DNA of 64,000 nt, from the NCBI RefSeq assembly GCF_000218685.1, contig NW_006763294.1, positions 62,001-126,000 on the forward strand, written 5' to 3'. This document shows positions 27,324-38,193 of the stretch, one piece after another; within the stretch, counting starts at the first letter, position 1, and each line of letters starts with the position of its first letter. The DNA is from Serpula lacrymans var. lacrymans S7.9 (lineage: Eukaryota; Basidiomycota; Agaricomycetes; Boletales; Serpulaceae). Made by a program: the position numbers and the translations under genes. Under the pieces are notes generated by a model. It was not told where the DNA came from, searched no databases, and saw only the letters and a list, made by a program, of their open reading frames with translations.

Positions 27324-27330
27324 TATAAAA
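27324..27330 (+). promoter_or_regulatory. TATA-like box, family copy 2
   Basis: TATAAAA about 60 nt upstream of the ATG at 27388. Inferred from sequence and position. Confidence 0.45.
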
Positions 27331-27387
27331 TATCTTGCTTGATGCTTTTCCATGTCGTAGGTTCATTCCCGCTTTAACAATCTCATC

Positions 27388-28321
27388 ATGGGTACTGCAG
27401 CGTCGAGCTTCGCCAAATTTGCAGATAATGACAAGCAAAGAAGAGCTAACGATGTAATCAACAGCCTCGTTGCCCTTGCAAATGAGCGCAAGGAGAGTTT
27501 TCGAGAGAAGATACGATCAGAGGAGGATTCCAAAAGTGTCCCCATCAACAAAATCATTCATGAATATCAATTCATGCAGCTTGGTGTAACTAATGACCCG
27601 CAGGCTATCAGTACTGCTATATCAGGTGAGGTTTCATCCTCATTTATCTTGCTCGTAGTTGTTCACAGATTACCCGGCCTGTAGGTGCTTTGAGCGGGTT
27701 CATCTCTGGAGAAATAGTATGTATGATTTCTTGTATTGATTATACCAACCTTGTTTATCTCCTGCACACAAGCTCCCAGGCATAACAAAGATCGCGGGAT
27801 CTGCGTTGGATATCTTATTCGGGAACTATTCAGCGAATCAATCATCGACTTCTACGTATACTATATCCACAGGCAGTTTGGGTGGTGTAAAAAGGATTGA
27901 CACGGACTTCTTTTCATACCAGTTCACCTCAAAAAAGATAACAGAAATTACTACGAACGTAGTGGTTGCGTCTGTTGTCATATCGTCGGCCAAACTTGAT
28001 GGGATGAAAAAGAACGACGTGACCGTTATCGTCCAGATGCTCTATAAGGACGCCTCTCATGAAGAGAGAACTATGATTCGAGACAAAATTTGGGAGGAAA
28101 TAGAGAAAGAAAAGGCCGAAGATCTGAGGATCGAAGACGACGAAGACGACGAAGAAGAAGGAGAAGGAGAAGATGCCGATGAAATCACAGAATTATTGGA
28201 AAAGTTAGGGATAGATGAACACAAGTTGTCAAGGGCCGATAAGCTGCAATTCATGGAAATGTTAACGAGTCAGAAAATGCGGGGTGGCCATCACAAGCTT
28301 TTCTCGCAGAGGAAGAAGTAA
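27388..28321 (+). CDS. unrecognised family, copy 2 (272 residues)
   Basis: Head-to-head paralogue of 25186-25980. Exons are 27388-27625, 27685-27716 (32 nt) and 27773-28321; the sum is 819 nt. The protein starts MGTAASSFAKFADNDKQRR and contains SVPINKIIHEYQFMQLGV, LPGITKIAGSALDILFGNYS, NQSSTSTYTISTGSLGGVKR and FFSYQFTSKKITEITTNVVV. The C-terminal tail is longer than in the other copies and very acidic (residues about 190-215, a run of Glu/Asp), then a basic end. Intron phases match the other copies (phase 1 then phase 0). The function is unknown; the repeated Ser/Thr/Gly beta-rich core next to a helical N-terminus is all that can be said. Confidence 0.82.
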
Positions 28322-28960
28322 GCCGAAGTACGTCTAACGAGGGTTTATCTAGTGAGGTGGGACATTTAAAGCTTCGTGTTGACGGCTTGTTCAAGAATTA
28401 ACACTTTGCAGAATGTGTCCAGTCTCATGACTCGTCGTTTCGTGCTCCCTCATTTTATCGAACAGGAGCTAACAAGCGTAGCCTTCATGTACCTATTTGA
28501 AATAAGGGGGGCCAGGGATCAGAGATAGCACCTTCCGGCCATATCAACAATTTTGTAACGACAGTATATCAGGCAGGAATTATCTCCTTTAAGCAGACCA
28601 TAATTGACAGGAAGACAGACATCCCTGATCTCGTAGAATTATCATACGCGAAGATGACAACTGATAGAAATGAGACAGCGAGAAAACCGATACAGTAAAT
28701 GAGTGGATGATCGATGAACTTGAGAGTGAGAATGACTAAAGATATAGTAATGGACGTGTGAAACGCAAGAAAGAGTGGGATAATACTGCGAAAGGAGAGC
28801 CGATAACATCGATCACAATCAATGTGTAAGACCTCGGGCGGCATAGAACACATCAATCAATGACAACTTACAGACGTCACAGTTAGGAATAGCTTACGAA
28901 AAGAACACAACTTGAGATAACTGACTAGAATCAGTGAAAGCAAGTGACAATGAATGTTTA
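28322..28960. other. intergenic; contains a small hydrophobic ORF of doubtful status
   Basis: About 640 bp between convergent genes. A 95-codon minus-strand frame (28569-28856) is hydrophobic with about three possible helices, but has no support from similarity or splicing, so it is not called as a gene. Confidence 0.4.
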
Positions 28961-30781
28961 TTACTGTATGCGCATTTTCTTTGTGGCCCACCCAAGCCTT
29001 TTGGGAATACGAGGTGCATCCGAGATTAATATAGGTTTGGCCCCTGGACATCGTTTTTTATGCCTGGCCATGAAAGCATCCAAGCGTACTACGTCTGTTG
29101 AACAATTGCTGCACCTATACTTCATCCCGAAGTGGTCGGTATTGACGATGTGTCGTAGCAGACTTGTAGAAACCATCGGTTTGGGGTAATCGCATCCGCT
29201 CCAACGACATGTTCGAAGCTTCTCCGAATGTTTAGATAATTCTGTTGCAGCCCCACCTCTCTTGCCTTCAACGACACCATGATGGGCCTTGAAGTGAGCT
29301 CTGACTCGAGCCTTGGTAATACCTATCCACATGCCGCATGGCTTGTCCTTCCATTGACAAGGGCGGATGAACATCTTTCCATTTTGGAGTAATGGTGAGT
29401 GCGCCTCTTCCTTTTCGTCTTTTGAAACGCAAGCGGTGCATTGATCGAGTACAATAACAGGATTGCCGCGACGACGCTTAAATCCCGCTGACGGTTCGAT
29501 ATCCGGAGACCACTGTGGTCCAGCGAGGTGATGACCATCGATATTGTATATAGCAACATTATTCATGTCCTCAGCATCTATTTCATCACTGGGAGATGAG
29601 GTAGTAGGAAAGTTAGGTATGCTGCATTGAGATGATGAGGGAAGGTACGGTGGGAAGAGAAGTGGCGAAAAGCCACAGCAATCGAGATGGTTTACAGAAC
29701 CTGAAGTTGTAGGCACACTGCAGTGTGAAGGTGCCGTGAATTCGGAGGAGCTAGCTGAAAAAAAATCCCTGCAGGATGGAGGATAAGACTGATGAACAGA
29801 AAGCGGGGAGGAATCCTTTGAAAAGTATGACGTGACAGGGTCTGCAGTGAAATAGGGGAAGCCGTGATTGATGGTGCACGACCTAGACCAAGGAATGACA
29901 GGGGCAGAAGGAGCCATATAAGACATCAGCCGTTTGTCTTGAGCGCTATCATAGTGATAAGCTAGAGGAGCCCAGGACGACTCTTTGGCGGACGTTTGAG
30001 TGGAGGAGAGTGTAGGATAGATAACTTGATTGTACCCCGCGCCAGATGGTAGTCCAGGATAAGGTGGTAAATCCTTTACTGGAGGACTGAACGAGTGAAG
30101 TTGAGGAAAAACAGACAAGACGTTCGATTGGGGTCTGGAATACATCTGAGATGGTGATGTCCTGTGGGCAAAAGATATTCAGTAAACTGTGTATTCATCA
30201 CTGAGGGTAAAATATATACCTCGGAGAAGAAGACTCGGAGGAAAAGAGCTTCTGCTGCTGTGTCTTATCAACAAAGCCGCCCCTGTATTATAAATGTTAA
30301 TGAGTGAATATCAATATCACACGAAAACAGATACACACAGCATGATGTCCTCCTGTGCTAGCCTATCACCCCGCATATGCAAACCACGGGGAATCAATGA
30401 GTTATCAAATGCTTCTTCGAAATCTAGGAGATCCCCCCGAATCCTGCAAATGAAGCGGTAAGAAAATTATTCCCATATAATACTAAAAGCAACATTATGT
30501 TACCCGATTTCGGATGGAAACGCAGTGCATGTCCCTTCTGCGAGAGTGGAACCCATTTGTCCACTATAACCTTGAGAGGCCATGCTGTACAATAGCCCAT
30601 CAATAGCGTTCATCTCCTTGTCGAATCTTAGCGTAGGTGGCATTTGGGCACCTTGACGTGATTTGATATTGACGGAGCTTTGAGGGCCAACGCCAGGGTC
30701 GTAGCATCCCAAGTCATTAATCCACAAGGGACCGGTAATTTGGTTCGTGTCGTTGTTCGACGAGTATAACATAGCGCTCAA
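28961..30781 (-). CDS. zinc-finger protein, probable transcription factor
   Basis: Exons are 30781-30504, 30443-30339, 30282-30220 and 30161-28961; the sum is 1647 nt, in frame, 548 residues. The N-terminal two-thirds is low-complexity, rich in Ser, Pro and Tyr. The C-terminus has three Cys/His groups: CQWKDKPCGMWIG followed by HFKAHH, CRWSGCDYPKPM followed by HIVNTDH, and CSNCSTD followed by HKKRC. The spacing fits atypical C2H2 fingers found in many Agaricomycete regulators. A basic end after the last finger could be a nuclear signal. Target genes are not known. The start could be the ATG at 30781 or the second Met two codons later. Confidence 0.8.
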
Positions 30782-32044
30782 GGATACGAGGATTAATTAT
30801 AAGATATTCTGGAGAAGTTGTACTTAGGAGTGGGCGTTGCACCTGGAAAGTCGCAGAAAGCTAACAGTGGCATCTTATAGTAAGGTAGAAGATAGCTTTG
30901 ACGAAGGACAGAGTGGCTAGCTTTTGCAACCCACACGATAAGCGAGAATAAGCAAAAGGGCCCGGTGAACGCACCAACACGCTTTAACGACCAATGCAGT
31001 GGTTACCATTGTAGTGGACATGTTTTTGGATGTGCGTGGTGACTGGACCACTATTATGCTAGCCCAAACAAGGAAAGACCTAGAAACTATACCCTGGCAT
31101 TGTTAGCAAGTACGCTTTGACTCTGCACGGCTGGAGCTTTGACCAATATTATTTCCCAGGCATGGTCGTAATTGACCATAGGGTAAAAGACTTTAACGAT
31201 CTGGATGAGAGCTTGTAACTTGATCACTGAGATTACGCATGCACATCTCATTGCAATTGGACACCTGAGGAAATGACTTGATAACTGCCTCGAGGTTAAT
31301 TGTCGCCGTCTATGCGATCGAGAAGGGCGCGGACTGCACTTCGAACCAAGAAGTTTGGAAAATGTATTTCCTTGAACAGTATTACAGCATGGGTCAACGT
31401 CCAGCATTCAAATAGGATTTTGTTAACTGCAGTCACCGGAAGAAAAAGGTATTGCCTCGAAGGCTGATGGGGTGACGCATCGATGCAAAAAAAAAAGAAA
31501 CAGTATGTGCGGGTGAGTTTCACTTCGATAATTGGATTGTCAAAGGCTCACCGGTGCTCACCTTTGCGGTGAAACGCGTTAACGGAGATGCAAGCTCCGT
31601 CTACTTGCGATATATACACACACCAAAGAAGCGTTTCTCTTCGACATTGACCACTTTCTACTGAATCCTCATATTTATTACAATCAGTAAATCTGAGCGA
31701 GTCTGATTCATTTCATCAAGTGATTGAGCTGTGTTCACAGAGTTGAAGCTGTCAATATACTTCATAGTGTATGAACTTCTCGTATTCCGCCTACACGGAA
31801 AAGACTCTAAGCCGCAGTCTGTCTATTAGATGTTATCGATCCGAGGCAAGAGTAACAGATTACGAGACGAGCTTTATCCCAAGAGCTCTGTGGGACTGAG
31901 CACTGAGCGATTTATGAGAAGCAAAGCAGGCCCCCAGTACTAGTAATAGCTTTAGGAGTTGTCGCAAGCAACTCGAGGTAGAAAACATGGACCGTGAGAA
32001 AGATGGCTCAGCCTCCCAATTTGGCAAGCAAATGAATGACGCGG
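30782..32044. other. intergenic, upstream of zinc-finger gene
   Basis: About 1.26 kb. Only short unsupported frames. It ends at the left arm of a long inverted repeat. Confidence 0.45.
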
Positions 32045-32539
32045 GCACCACGGGCATGAAAGGGTTCCAGCCAAGCCGGGAGAGGTATGATTCGTACACA
32101 AACAGCATAATTTCAGCCACCTGGCTGGGATACTTCAAATATTATAAATATATACTTTGTGATAGATTAACTAAAATTTTACCAATATTTTGAGAAATAG
32201 CTGTGAGGGTTCGTGCCCAGTTGAGGCNNNNNNNNNNNNNNNNNNNNNNNNNNNNNNNNNNNNNNNNNNNNNNNNNNNNNNNNNNNNNNNNNNNNNNNNN
32301 NNNNNNNNNNNNNNNNNNNNNNNNNNNGATCTATTTATAAGATCCAGCAACATGTCAGCCTCAAACTGGGCAAAAACCCTCACAGCTATTTCTCAAAATA
32401 TTGGTAAAATTTTAGTTAATCTATCACAAAGTATATATTTATAATATTTGAAGTATTCCAGAGGTGGCTGAAATTATGCTGTTTGTGTACAAATCATACC
32501 TCTCCCAGCTTGGCTGGAACCCTTTCATGTCCGTGGTGC
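32045..32539. repeat. long inverted repeat around an assembly gap
   Basis: Left arm about 32045-32227 and right arm about 32328-32539 are reverse complements with only a few differences: for example the stretch around CATGAAAGGGTTCCAGCC on the left matches the reverse complement at about 32508-32530. The arms are A/T-rich near the centre. The middle is 100 N. The layout is that of a foldback or MITE-like element whose centre did not assemble. No coding content is visible. Confidence 0.8.
32228..32327. other. assembly gap (100 N)
   Basis: Exactly 100 N; a fixed-size placeholder, so the true length is unknown. Confidence 0.98.
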
Positions 32540-32827
32540 GGGACGTAAAATCAGCACTTGGTACTGGCAACTCATTAACCCATCATTAGTCAGTACCGTA
32601 TGGTGGATGAATGGTTACACTTCAGAGTTTTGGATACAGCCGTATTGTGGCAACATTTTTTTTAAAATCCCAATTATTTATATGTATGATCGAGAGCTTG
32701 TTCGCAAATATTAATTCAATCGTGCGGGTGTGATGCATGACTTCAGGGAAGGCAAGAAAGTAGCGCGTTTTCGCACATTTATTCAGTCTATCATACAGGC
32801 AGCGTAGCGTACAATGTAGGTATGAGT

Positions 32828-33557
32828 TTAAGGCAAAATTTGCGTCGTGTCCGCATCAATCACATCCTCCATGGCAGTGATCCCAGCCTCAATGGAAGGC
32901 CAACGGCTGAAGACAGCATGGCTGACACCCGTCACATGGGGGGATGTGAGTTGCCTGCAGAGGAAAGAAGAGTTAAGTAAAACAATGTATTATGGAAGGA
33001 CAACTCACCAGCTGGAAAAAATGCCGATACGGCGACCCCTTGTAACTAAATAAACTGCCCCTGTAACAGGACCCTCGGGAACATTGTATGCTTGACCATT
33101 GTGGGTCCTGGTACTAGATGCCAATGCACCTATGGCTGCCAGTGCAACAGGAACATGGGGACCGTGGGATGAAACGGCCAATAGAACAGTGGTAGCAAAG
33201 GGAGTCGGCGCAACGGTGGTCGAGGAAGTGTTTGACGCGACAGTGGTAGATGACGAGGTTGAAGCGATGGCGGTAGACATGTTGGCGGCGGCAGGAGCAA
33301 GAGGAACGGGGTTCCCCTGGGCGCTGTCAAGGACTGCGGACATCAGCAACATGGCATTGCTGGGATTGAGGGAAACGCAGGAGAGTAAAGACAAAACAAC
33401 GCCTACAAGATACCGTTTGTGAGTAAGATACAATAGAAATGTGAAATAAAAAAAAGGACCTACCCAGGGTTTCATCCTCATTATCAACTTCATCATCACA
33501 CACCAAACTTTCAGGCTGTTTGGAGCTTGAAGGTGCGGGGGGAGGAAACATTGTCAT
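32828..33557 (-). CDS. RNase H1 N-terminal / viroplasmin-like domain protein
   Basis: Three exons: 33557-33464, 33402-33009 and 32954-32828; the sum is 615 nt (204 residues). The C-terminal part reads QAYNVPEGPVTGAVYLVTRG, RRIGIFSSWQLTSPHVTG, VSHAVFSRWPSIEAGITAME, matching the small hybrid/double-stranded-nucleic-acid binding domain shared by RNase H1 N-termini and caulimovirus viroplasmin-type proteins. The N-terminal half is low-complexity Ala/Ser/Thr/Pro. There is no RNase H catalytic domain. In Agaricomycetes such stand-alone proteins are numerous and tend to lie near transposons, as here; the role is unknown. Confidence 0.75.
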
Positions 33558-34052
33558 AATGAAGAAAAACAGGTATAGGAGCAAGGACTGAGTGAGCGTA
33601 AAGAGCTGGGTGAGCTTAAAAAATATGAAAAAAAAAACCTGACCTGTTATAGAGAGCCAGGACAAACACCCAAGACAGCTGTCATCCCTACAACCAAAAG
33701 AAGAGGTGGGGAGGAGCTAAAGAGACAAAGTGAGGAGAGGTCGTTGAGAGTAACGGTGAACCGAAAGATTTCCTCGTGAGAAAGAGAATATATGGAATGG
33801 AACAATATCAAAGTCATGTGACACCTTACAATGGATGTGATTCCTCGAGTGACCACCTTGCGCACCTTGGGCCCGATGAATGGTTGACCAAATATGGAGC
33901 TGCAATGAGTGTGGTGTCTGTGTCAGACTCATTGTTGCAACTCATGATATACAGTAGCGTAGTTCCTCTGCCTTACCAGATAATCATTTGGTGGTAAGAA
34001 CACTGCTCCACAAAATGCAGTGTATCACAGGGCTGGTTCTAACCAGATTCTC
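33558..34052. other. intergenic, left flank of retrotransposon
   Basis: About 495 bp, upstream of the viroplasmin-like gene. No supported feature. It ends in the ATCTC target duplication. Confidence 0.5.
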
Positions 34053-34057
34053 ATCTC
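34053..34057. repeat. target-site duplication ATCTC (left)
   Basis: ATCTC directly before the left LTR, matched by ATCTC at 44333-44337 directly after the right LTR. Confidence 0.92.
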
Positions 34058-34754
34058 TGTGAGGCAACGATAGACTATAACAAAAACTAAACCTATCTCC
34101 TTCTGCACTTGCAGGGAGTAAGGGTTCAATGAGCTTGAGGTCGACAGACGCTAGTAAATATAGCGAGTAGAGGACTTTGAGTGGTAAGCTTCAAAGGTTC
34201 TTGTTGAGGAGTAAAGCGGGTAAATTCAGTAATAGAAAACTAAGGAGCCATACATGAATAGGTAAGGCTTTATATAGGGAGCTGTCCGTTCCTCAGACCG
34301 AAAGGAGAATATACGAAAAGTGGTCTGAGGAATTAATCAACCAATAAGAAAAAGGGAGAGTAACTATCGTACAACTTTTGACTTGAATTAATCAGCAGGT
34401 GAGAGACTTGTACTAATAATAGAGGATCGTCACGCGTGTTCAGGGACCGTATCCTCATGATGAGGTACGATCCTAAATAAGGTGTTATTAGTATTACCAG
34501 GCTTTACTGGGGCTTGGAGCTGGTTGGCGAGATGCCTACTACCAGTCTCTACCCAGTGTGCTGGCTGGCTGGGAGCGATACCCAGTCTCTGATCTGTGAT
34601 ATAAAATGGTAGCGATGGTTAAGAAAGCCTGTGAGGGCTATGAGAAGTAGAACGGCAAATGATACCTCTAGCCCTAGAGCCAGAGGCGTAATGGGAAAAG
34701 CGTTTGAGAACCAAGACATAGCGAAGATAAGGAAATAATAAAACGGTCCTTACA
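34058..34754 (-). repeat. 3' LTR (intact, 697 bp)
   Basis: In minus orientation it begins TGTAAGGACC and ends CTCACA. The reverse complement of a TATA box is at 34268-34276. It matches the split right LTR base for base except for about five transitions. Confidence 0.92.
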
Positions 34755-34770
34755 TTACCCCCCCCTTTTA
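34755..34770 (-). promoter_or_regulatory. polypurine tract for plus-strand priming
   Basis: In minus orientation a run of A and eight G followed by TAA ends directly against the 3' LTR. This is where plus-strand DNA synthesis normally starts in LTR elements. Confidence 0.75.
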
Positions 34771-36674
34771 TATTCTTGTCCCAAGAATCTTAGCGCTGCA
34801 GTCCGTGAAGCGGTTTGTGATCCAGTCGAAGAGGCGGGGTTTTTCGGTTGTCGTAGTGAAATTTTTGTAAGGGCGAAATCGTAAGACAGCGGAGGCGATT
34901 ACGCGCGAGGCGGCAGGGTTTTTGCGGTGGAATGTGGCGATAAGCGAAGGGGAATTTTTCAAGTGGTGATCGGGTTCCCACGTCCTTTCCGTGATTGGGT
35001 ATCCCTTCCAATGGACGAAGTAATCAAGCTTGGCCCCTTTGAGTTTAGTGGGTCGAGAAGCAATGATTTCTTCGGCTTCGTATTCGACTGCGCCATCGAC
35101 TTGGATCGGCGGAGGTTTCAAAGTACAAGGTTGATTGGGGAACTCCGGCGTGTGATACGGTGATAGGAGGATTTCGTTGAATACCGGATGAATTGCTTTC
35201 CAAGATCTAGGGACGTCTAGAAGATAAGCGGATGGGCCGACTTTTGCTTTTACCGTAAACAGGCCAAATTGCTTGTCGTCTAACTTCTTCATTGGCCGAT
35301 CAGTGGAAATATGAGTTCCTTCTAACCACACCTTATCTCCTTTGTGATATTCTCGTGCTTCCGTGCGTTTCCGGTCATAGTACTTTTTGAGGTTTTGATT
35401 AGCGAGTAATAATGATTGCCGAGTTTGCTTGTGTAGTTTCGTCATAGAGGTTGCGAAATCTTCGGCAGCTTGCGAGCGCCCGGAAGGCTTCTGACCGGTC
35501 CCTTTACGAGGGTGAGAACCATAGTTTACGAAGAAGGGGGTCTGATTGGTCGCGGAGTGGAGATGATTGTTGTACCTGAATTCGGCAATGGCTAGCCAAT
35601 CAGCCCAGTCGTCTTGTCGGTGATTAATGAACGTGCGCAGGTAGTGTTCTAGGTCTTGATTGATTCGTTCGGATTGCCCATCGGTTTGGGGGTGGTAACC
35701 TGTTGACAGACCGGGTTCAATCCCAAGGGTTTGATAGAAATCCTTGGTGAAGTTCGACATAAATTGAGGTCCCCTGTCCGATATGATCTTTTCTGGGATA
35801 CCGTGTAGTCGTATAACCGAATCTCGCAGTTGTTTGGCATAGCCTAACAAATCAAGAGTGACGTGTGTTGGTACGAAGTGGGCCATTTTCGAGAATCTGT
35901 CAACAAAAACTTGGATAGCATCGTATCCGTTTGACTCTGGTAATGCTCCGATGAGATCCGTCGTGATTATCTGCCAAGGACGATCAGGGATTGGGTTGGG
36001 ATGGAGGGGAGCATGCGGCTTTTGGCGATGCGACTTCGTTCTCTGACATATCTCGCATCCTGCGACATATTTCCTGATATCTCTCCTTAGGCTAGGCCAC
36101 CAGAAGGATCGGTTTACTCCTTCGTACGTCTTTCTTTCTCCTGGATGTCCACTGAGGCTCGTGTCGTGTTCTTCTTCAATAATACGTGCCCTCAACTTTG
36201 GGTCTTTGGGTACGTAGATGCTGTTTTTGAATGACCCTAACGTCAACTCGTCTTCTTTCTCGTTTCCTATCCAGATGATTCCGTCTCGTTTCTTCCAAAC
36301 CTTTGGATCTTCTTTCAACTTCTTCACCACGTAATCGTCTAGTTTGTGCTGCGAAGTTAGCAGCTCGTCCAGGTAGTGTTCTTCTAACATGTCCTCCATA
36401 GTATAAATGTTTGCTTCCGCGAGCTGAGGTAGAAGGACCTGTCCTTCGTTGTCTCTCTCGCCTCTCGGATGATCTACTCTTCGACTAAGTAGGTCCGCTT
36501 TCGTGTTTGCTGAGCCTTTTACATGCTCTAACTTGAAGTCGTATCTGGCTAGTGTGTCCATCCACCTAGCCTGTCGTCTGTTTACTTTCTGGGGGTCTCG
36601 GAAGTAGGTGAGGTTCTGATGGTCGGTGAATATGGTGAACCGGTGTTTAGCTCCCATGAGGAGGTGTCGCCATT
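34768..36674 (-). pseudogene. pol: end of RNase H, integrase and chromodomain
   Basis: An open frame from MGAKHRFTIFTDHQNLTYF (the end of the RNase H domain) through integrase to a chromodomain. The HHCC zinc part is HPGERKTYEGVNRSFWW followed by CEICQR. The catalytic core has TTDLIGALPE, ISDRGPQF and GYHPQTDGQSERINQDLE, giving D, D and E. The C-terminal chromodomain has YFVHWKGYPITERTWEP, typical of chromoviruses that target heterochromatin. This stretch itself is intact, but it is cut from the upstream RNase H part by a 416-bp solo LTR inserted after EEW. Confidence 0.88.
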
Positions 36675-37095
36675 TGTTACAATTTGTCTACCTCTATTAC
36701 GGACCACTCATTTCTCTTTACTCATTGGTTATACCATCGGACCGATGACTCACGTCCCTCACATACACTTCCGCTCCTCTCGCACTTCTATTACTTTGTA
36801 TAGTACTCAGTCCTCAACGGACAGACCTACCCTAGATAGGACGTAACTCCTATCACCGACTTACTTCTCTATAAATACGCTTGTAACAGTAGTAGTATTC
36901 TCCAATACGATTCTACGCAGTTCACGCTTACAAAGCTAGAACTTCCAAGATCAGACTTCCATACGGAAGAAGACCAACAACCGTTGGAATCCCTCTATTC
37001 AGAATTACATCCTCGAACTTGTCTTCGGATAAGTCTCTTTGAACAAACTCGACGAACCCTCAGACTTTGTTAAGCACTTTGTGCGTAACACCATT
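36670..37095 (+). mobile_element. solo LTR of another retrotransposon, inserted in pol
   Basis: Element 36675-37090 (416 bp) begins TGTTACAATT and ends GCGTAACA, with short inverted ends. It is flanked by CCATT at 36670-36674 and 37091-37095. A TATAAATA box lies at 36870-36877. Removing it with one CCATT restores the codon sequence from EEW to RHLLMGAKHR in frame. No internal coding region, so a solo LTR is the best reading. Confidence 0.85.
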
Positions 37096-37628
37096 CTTCT
37101 AACGCATGCATTACCGCTAGCATCTCTTTATCCCAGATAGTGTAATTTCTCTCTGCAGGGTTCATCGACTTTGACAGGAATGCGACCGGTCTCCATTTCC
37201 CTTCTTGCTGCTGGGATAACACCGCTCCTGTGGCGTAGTTGGAGGCGTCACATTCAACTTTGAATGGATCCTCGTCGTTAGGGATTGCGAGCGTGGGCGA
37301 AGTGGTGATTGTCTTTTTGAGAACGTCAAATGCTCGTTGCTGGTCTTCAGCCCATTCCCAGTCTACCTTTCCGGTGAGAATCGTTAGTGGTTTGGCAATT
37401 TTTCCATAGTCTTTGATAAATCGTCTGTAAAAGTTCGAGAATCCTAGGAACGACTGTAACTCTTTCTTTGTGCGTGGTGTTGGCCATTCTGCGACTGCTT
37501 GTACTTTCAGTGGGTCCATGCGAATCGTATCGTGTGAGATGATCATTCCTAGATATTTGACCTCTTTCTTCTCGAACTCGCATTTCTCTGGCTTGAGATA
37601 TAACTGATTGTCTGCGAGTATCTGAAAA
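37091..37628 (-). pseudogene. pol: C-terminal RT / RNase H first part
   Basis: After a one-base frameshift at about 37629 the frame resumes [19 protein letters not shown] and continues through the connection PRTKKELQSFLGFSNFYRRF and the RNase H fold with FKVECDASNYATGAVLSQQ, FLSKSMNPAERNYTIWDKE and HALEEW, where the solo LTR is inserted. The RNase H Asp and Glu residues are present. Confidence 0.85.
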
Positions 37629-38193
37629 CTTTAGATACGATCTTCCTATGTTCTTCTAACGAGTCGGTGAATATCATGATGTCGTCGAGGTATACGATAA
37701 CAGATCCTTCATTGATTAGGTCTCGGAGAAGTCGGTCCATCATTGTCTGAAAGGTGGCTGGGGAGTTCGTAAGTCCGAAAAACATAACCAGAGGTTCGAA
37801 CAGTCCTCTGTTAGTTCTGAAGGCAGCCTTGTGCTCATCTCCTTCTTTGATTCGAACATTATTATATCCCCAACGGACATCCAGCTTGGTGAAGAATCTA
37901 GCTCCTTTAAGTCGGTTTATCAATTCTGAAATGAGGGGTAACGTATATCGGTTTTTGATCGTGAGGGTGTTGAGTTTCCGATAGTCTTGTACCGGTCTGA
38001 GAGATCCGTCTTTTTTCTTGATAAAGAAGAACGGGGATGCGTAAGGGGATTTTGATACTCTAATCCTCCCTGTCTCCAGGTTCTCTTTCAAAAATTCGTC
38101 AAGATGAATTTGTTCGTCTCGGTTAAGTGGATACGTTTTACAGTCTAGACCTTTGGCTTCTGGTAGGAGTTCAATTGCATGGTCCCAGACTCA
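37629..38193 (-). pseudogene. pol: reverse transcriptase
   Basis: Begins just after two adjacent TGA codons (38191-38196), in the same frame as the protease. It reads [20 protein letters not shown], then [22 protein letters not shown] text and the YLDDIMIF catalytic motif, with [16 protein letters not shown] and [17 protein letters not shown]. It runs out of frame at about 37629, where one base appears missing between AAAGTTTTC and AGATACTCG. Confidence 0.86.

Larger units (their letters stand above)
25981..27387. other. shared divergent promoter region between two paralogues
   Basis: 1.4 kb between head-to-head family copies. TATA-like boxes sit near each end (26065-26072 minus; 27324-27330 plus). 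Open frames inside (for example 26913-27218) show no family features. Confidence 0.5.

Noticed and set aside
28569..28856. 95-codon hydrophobic minus-strand frame
   Set aside because: Between convergent genes, no homologue recognised, no splice partners; may be chance.
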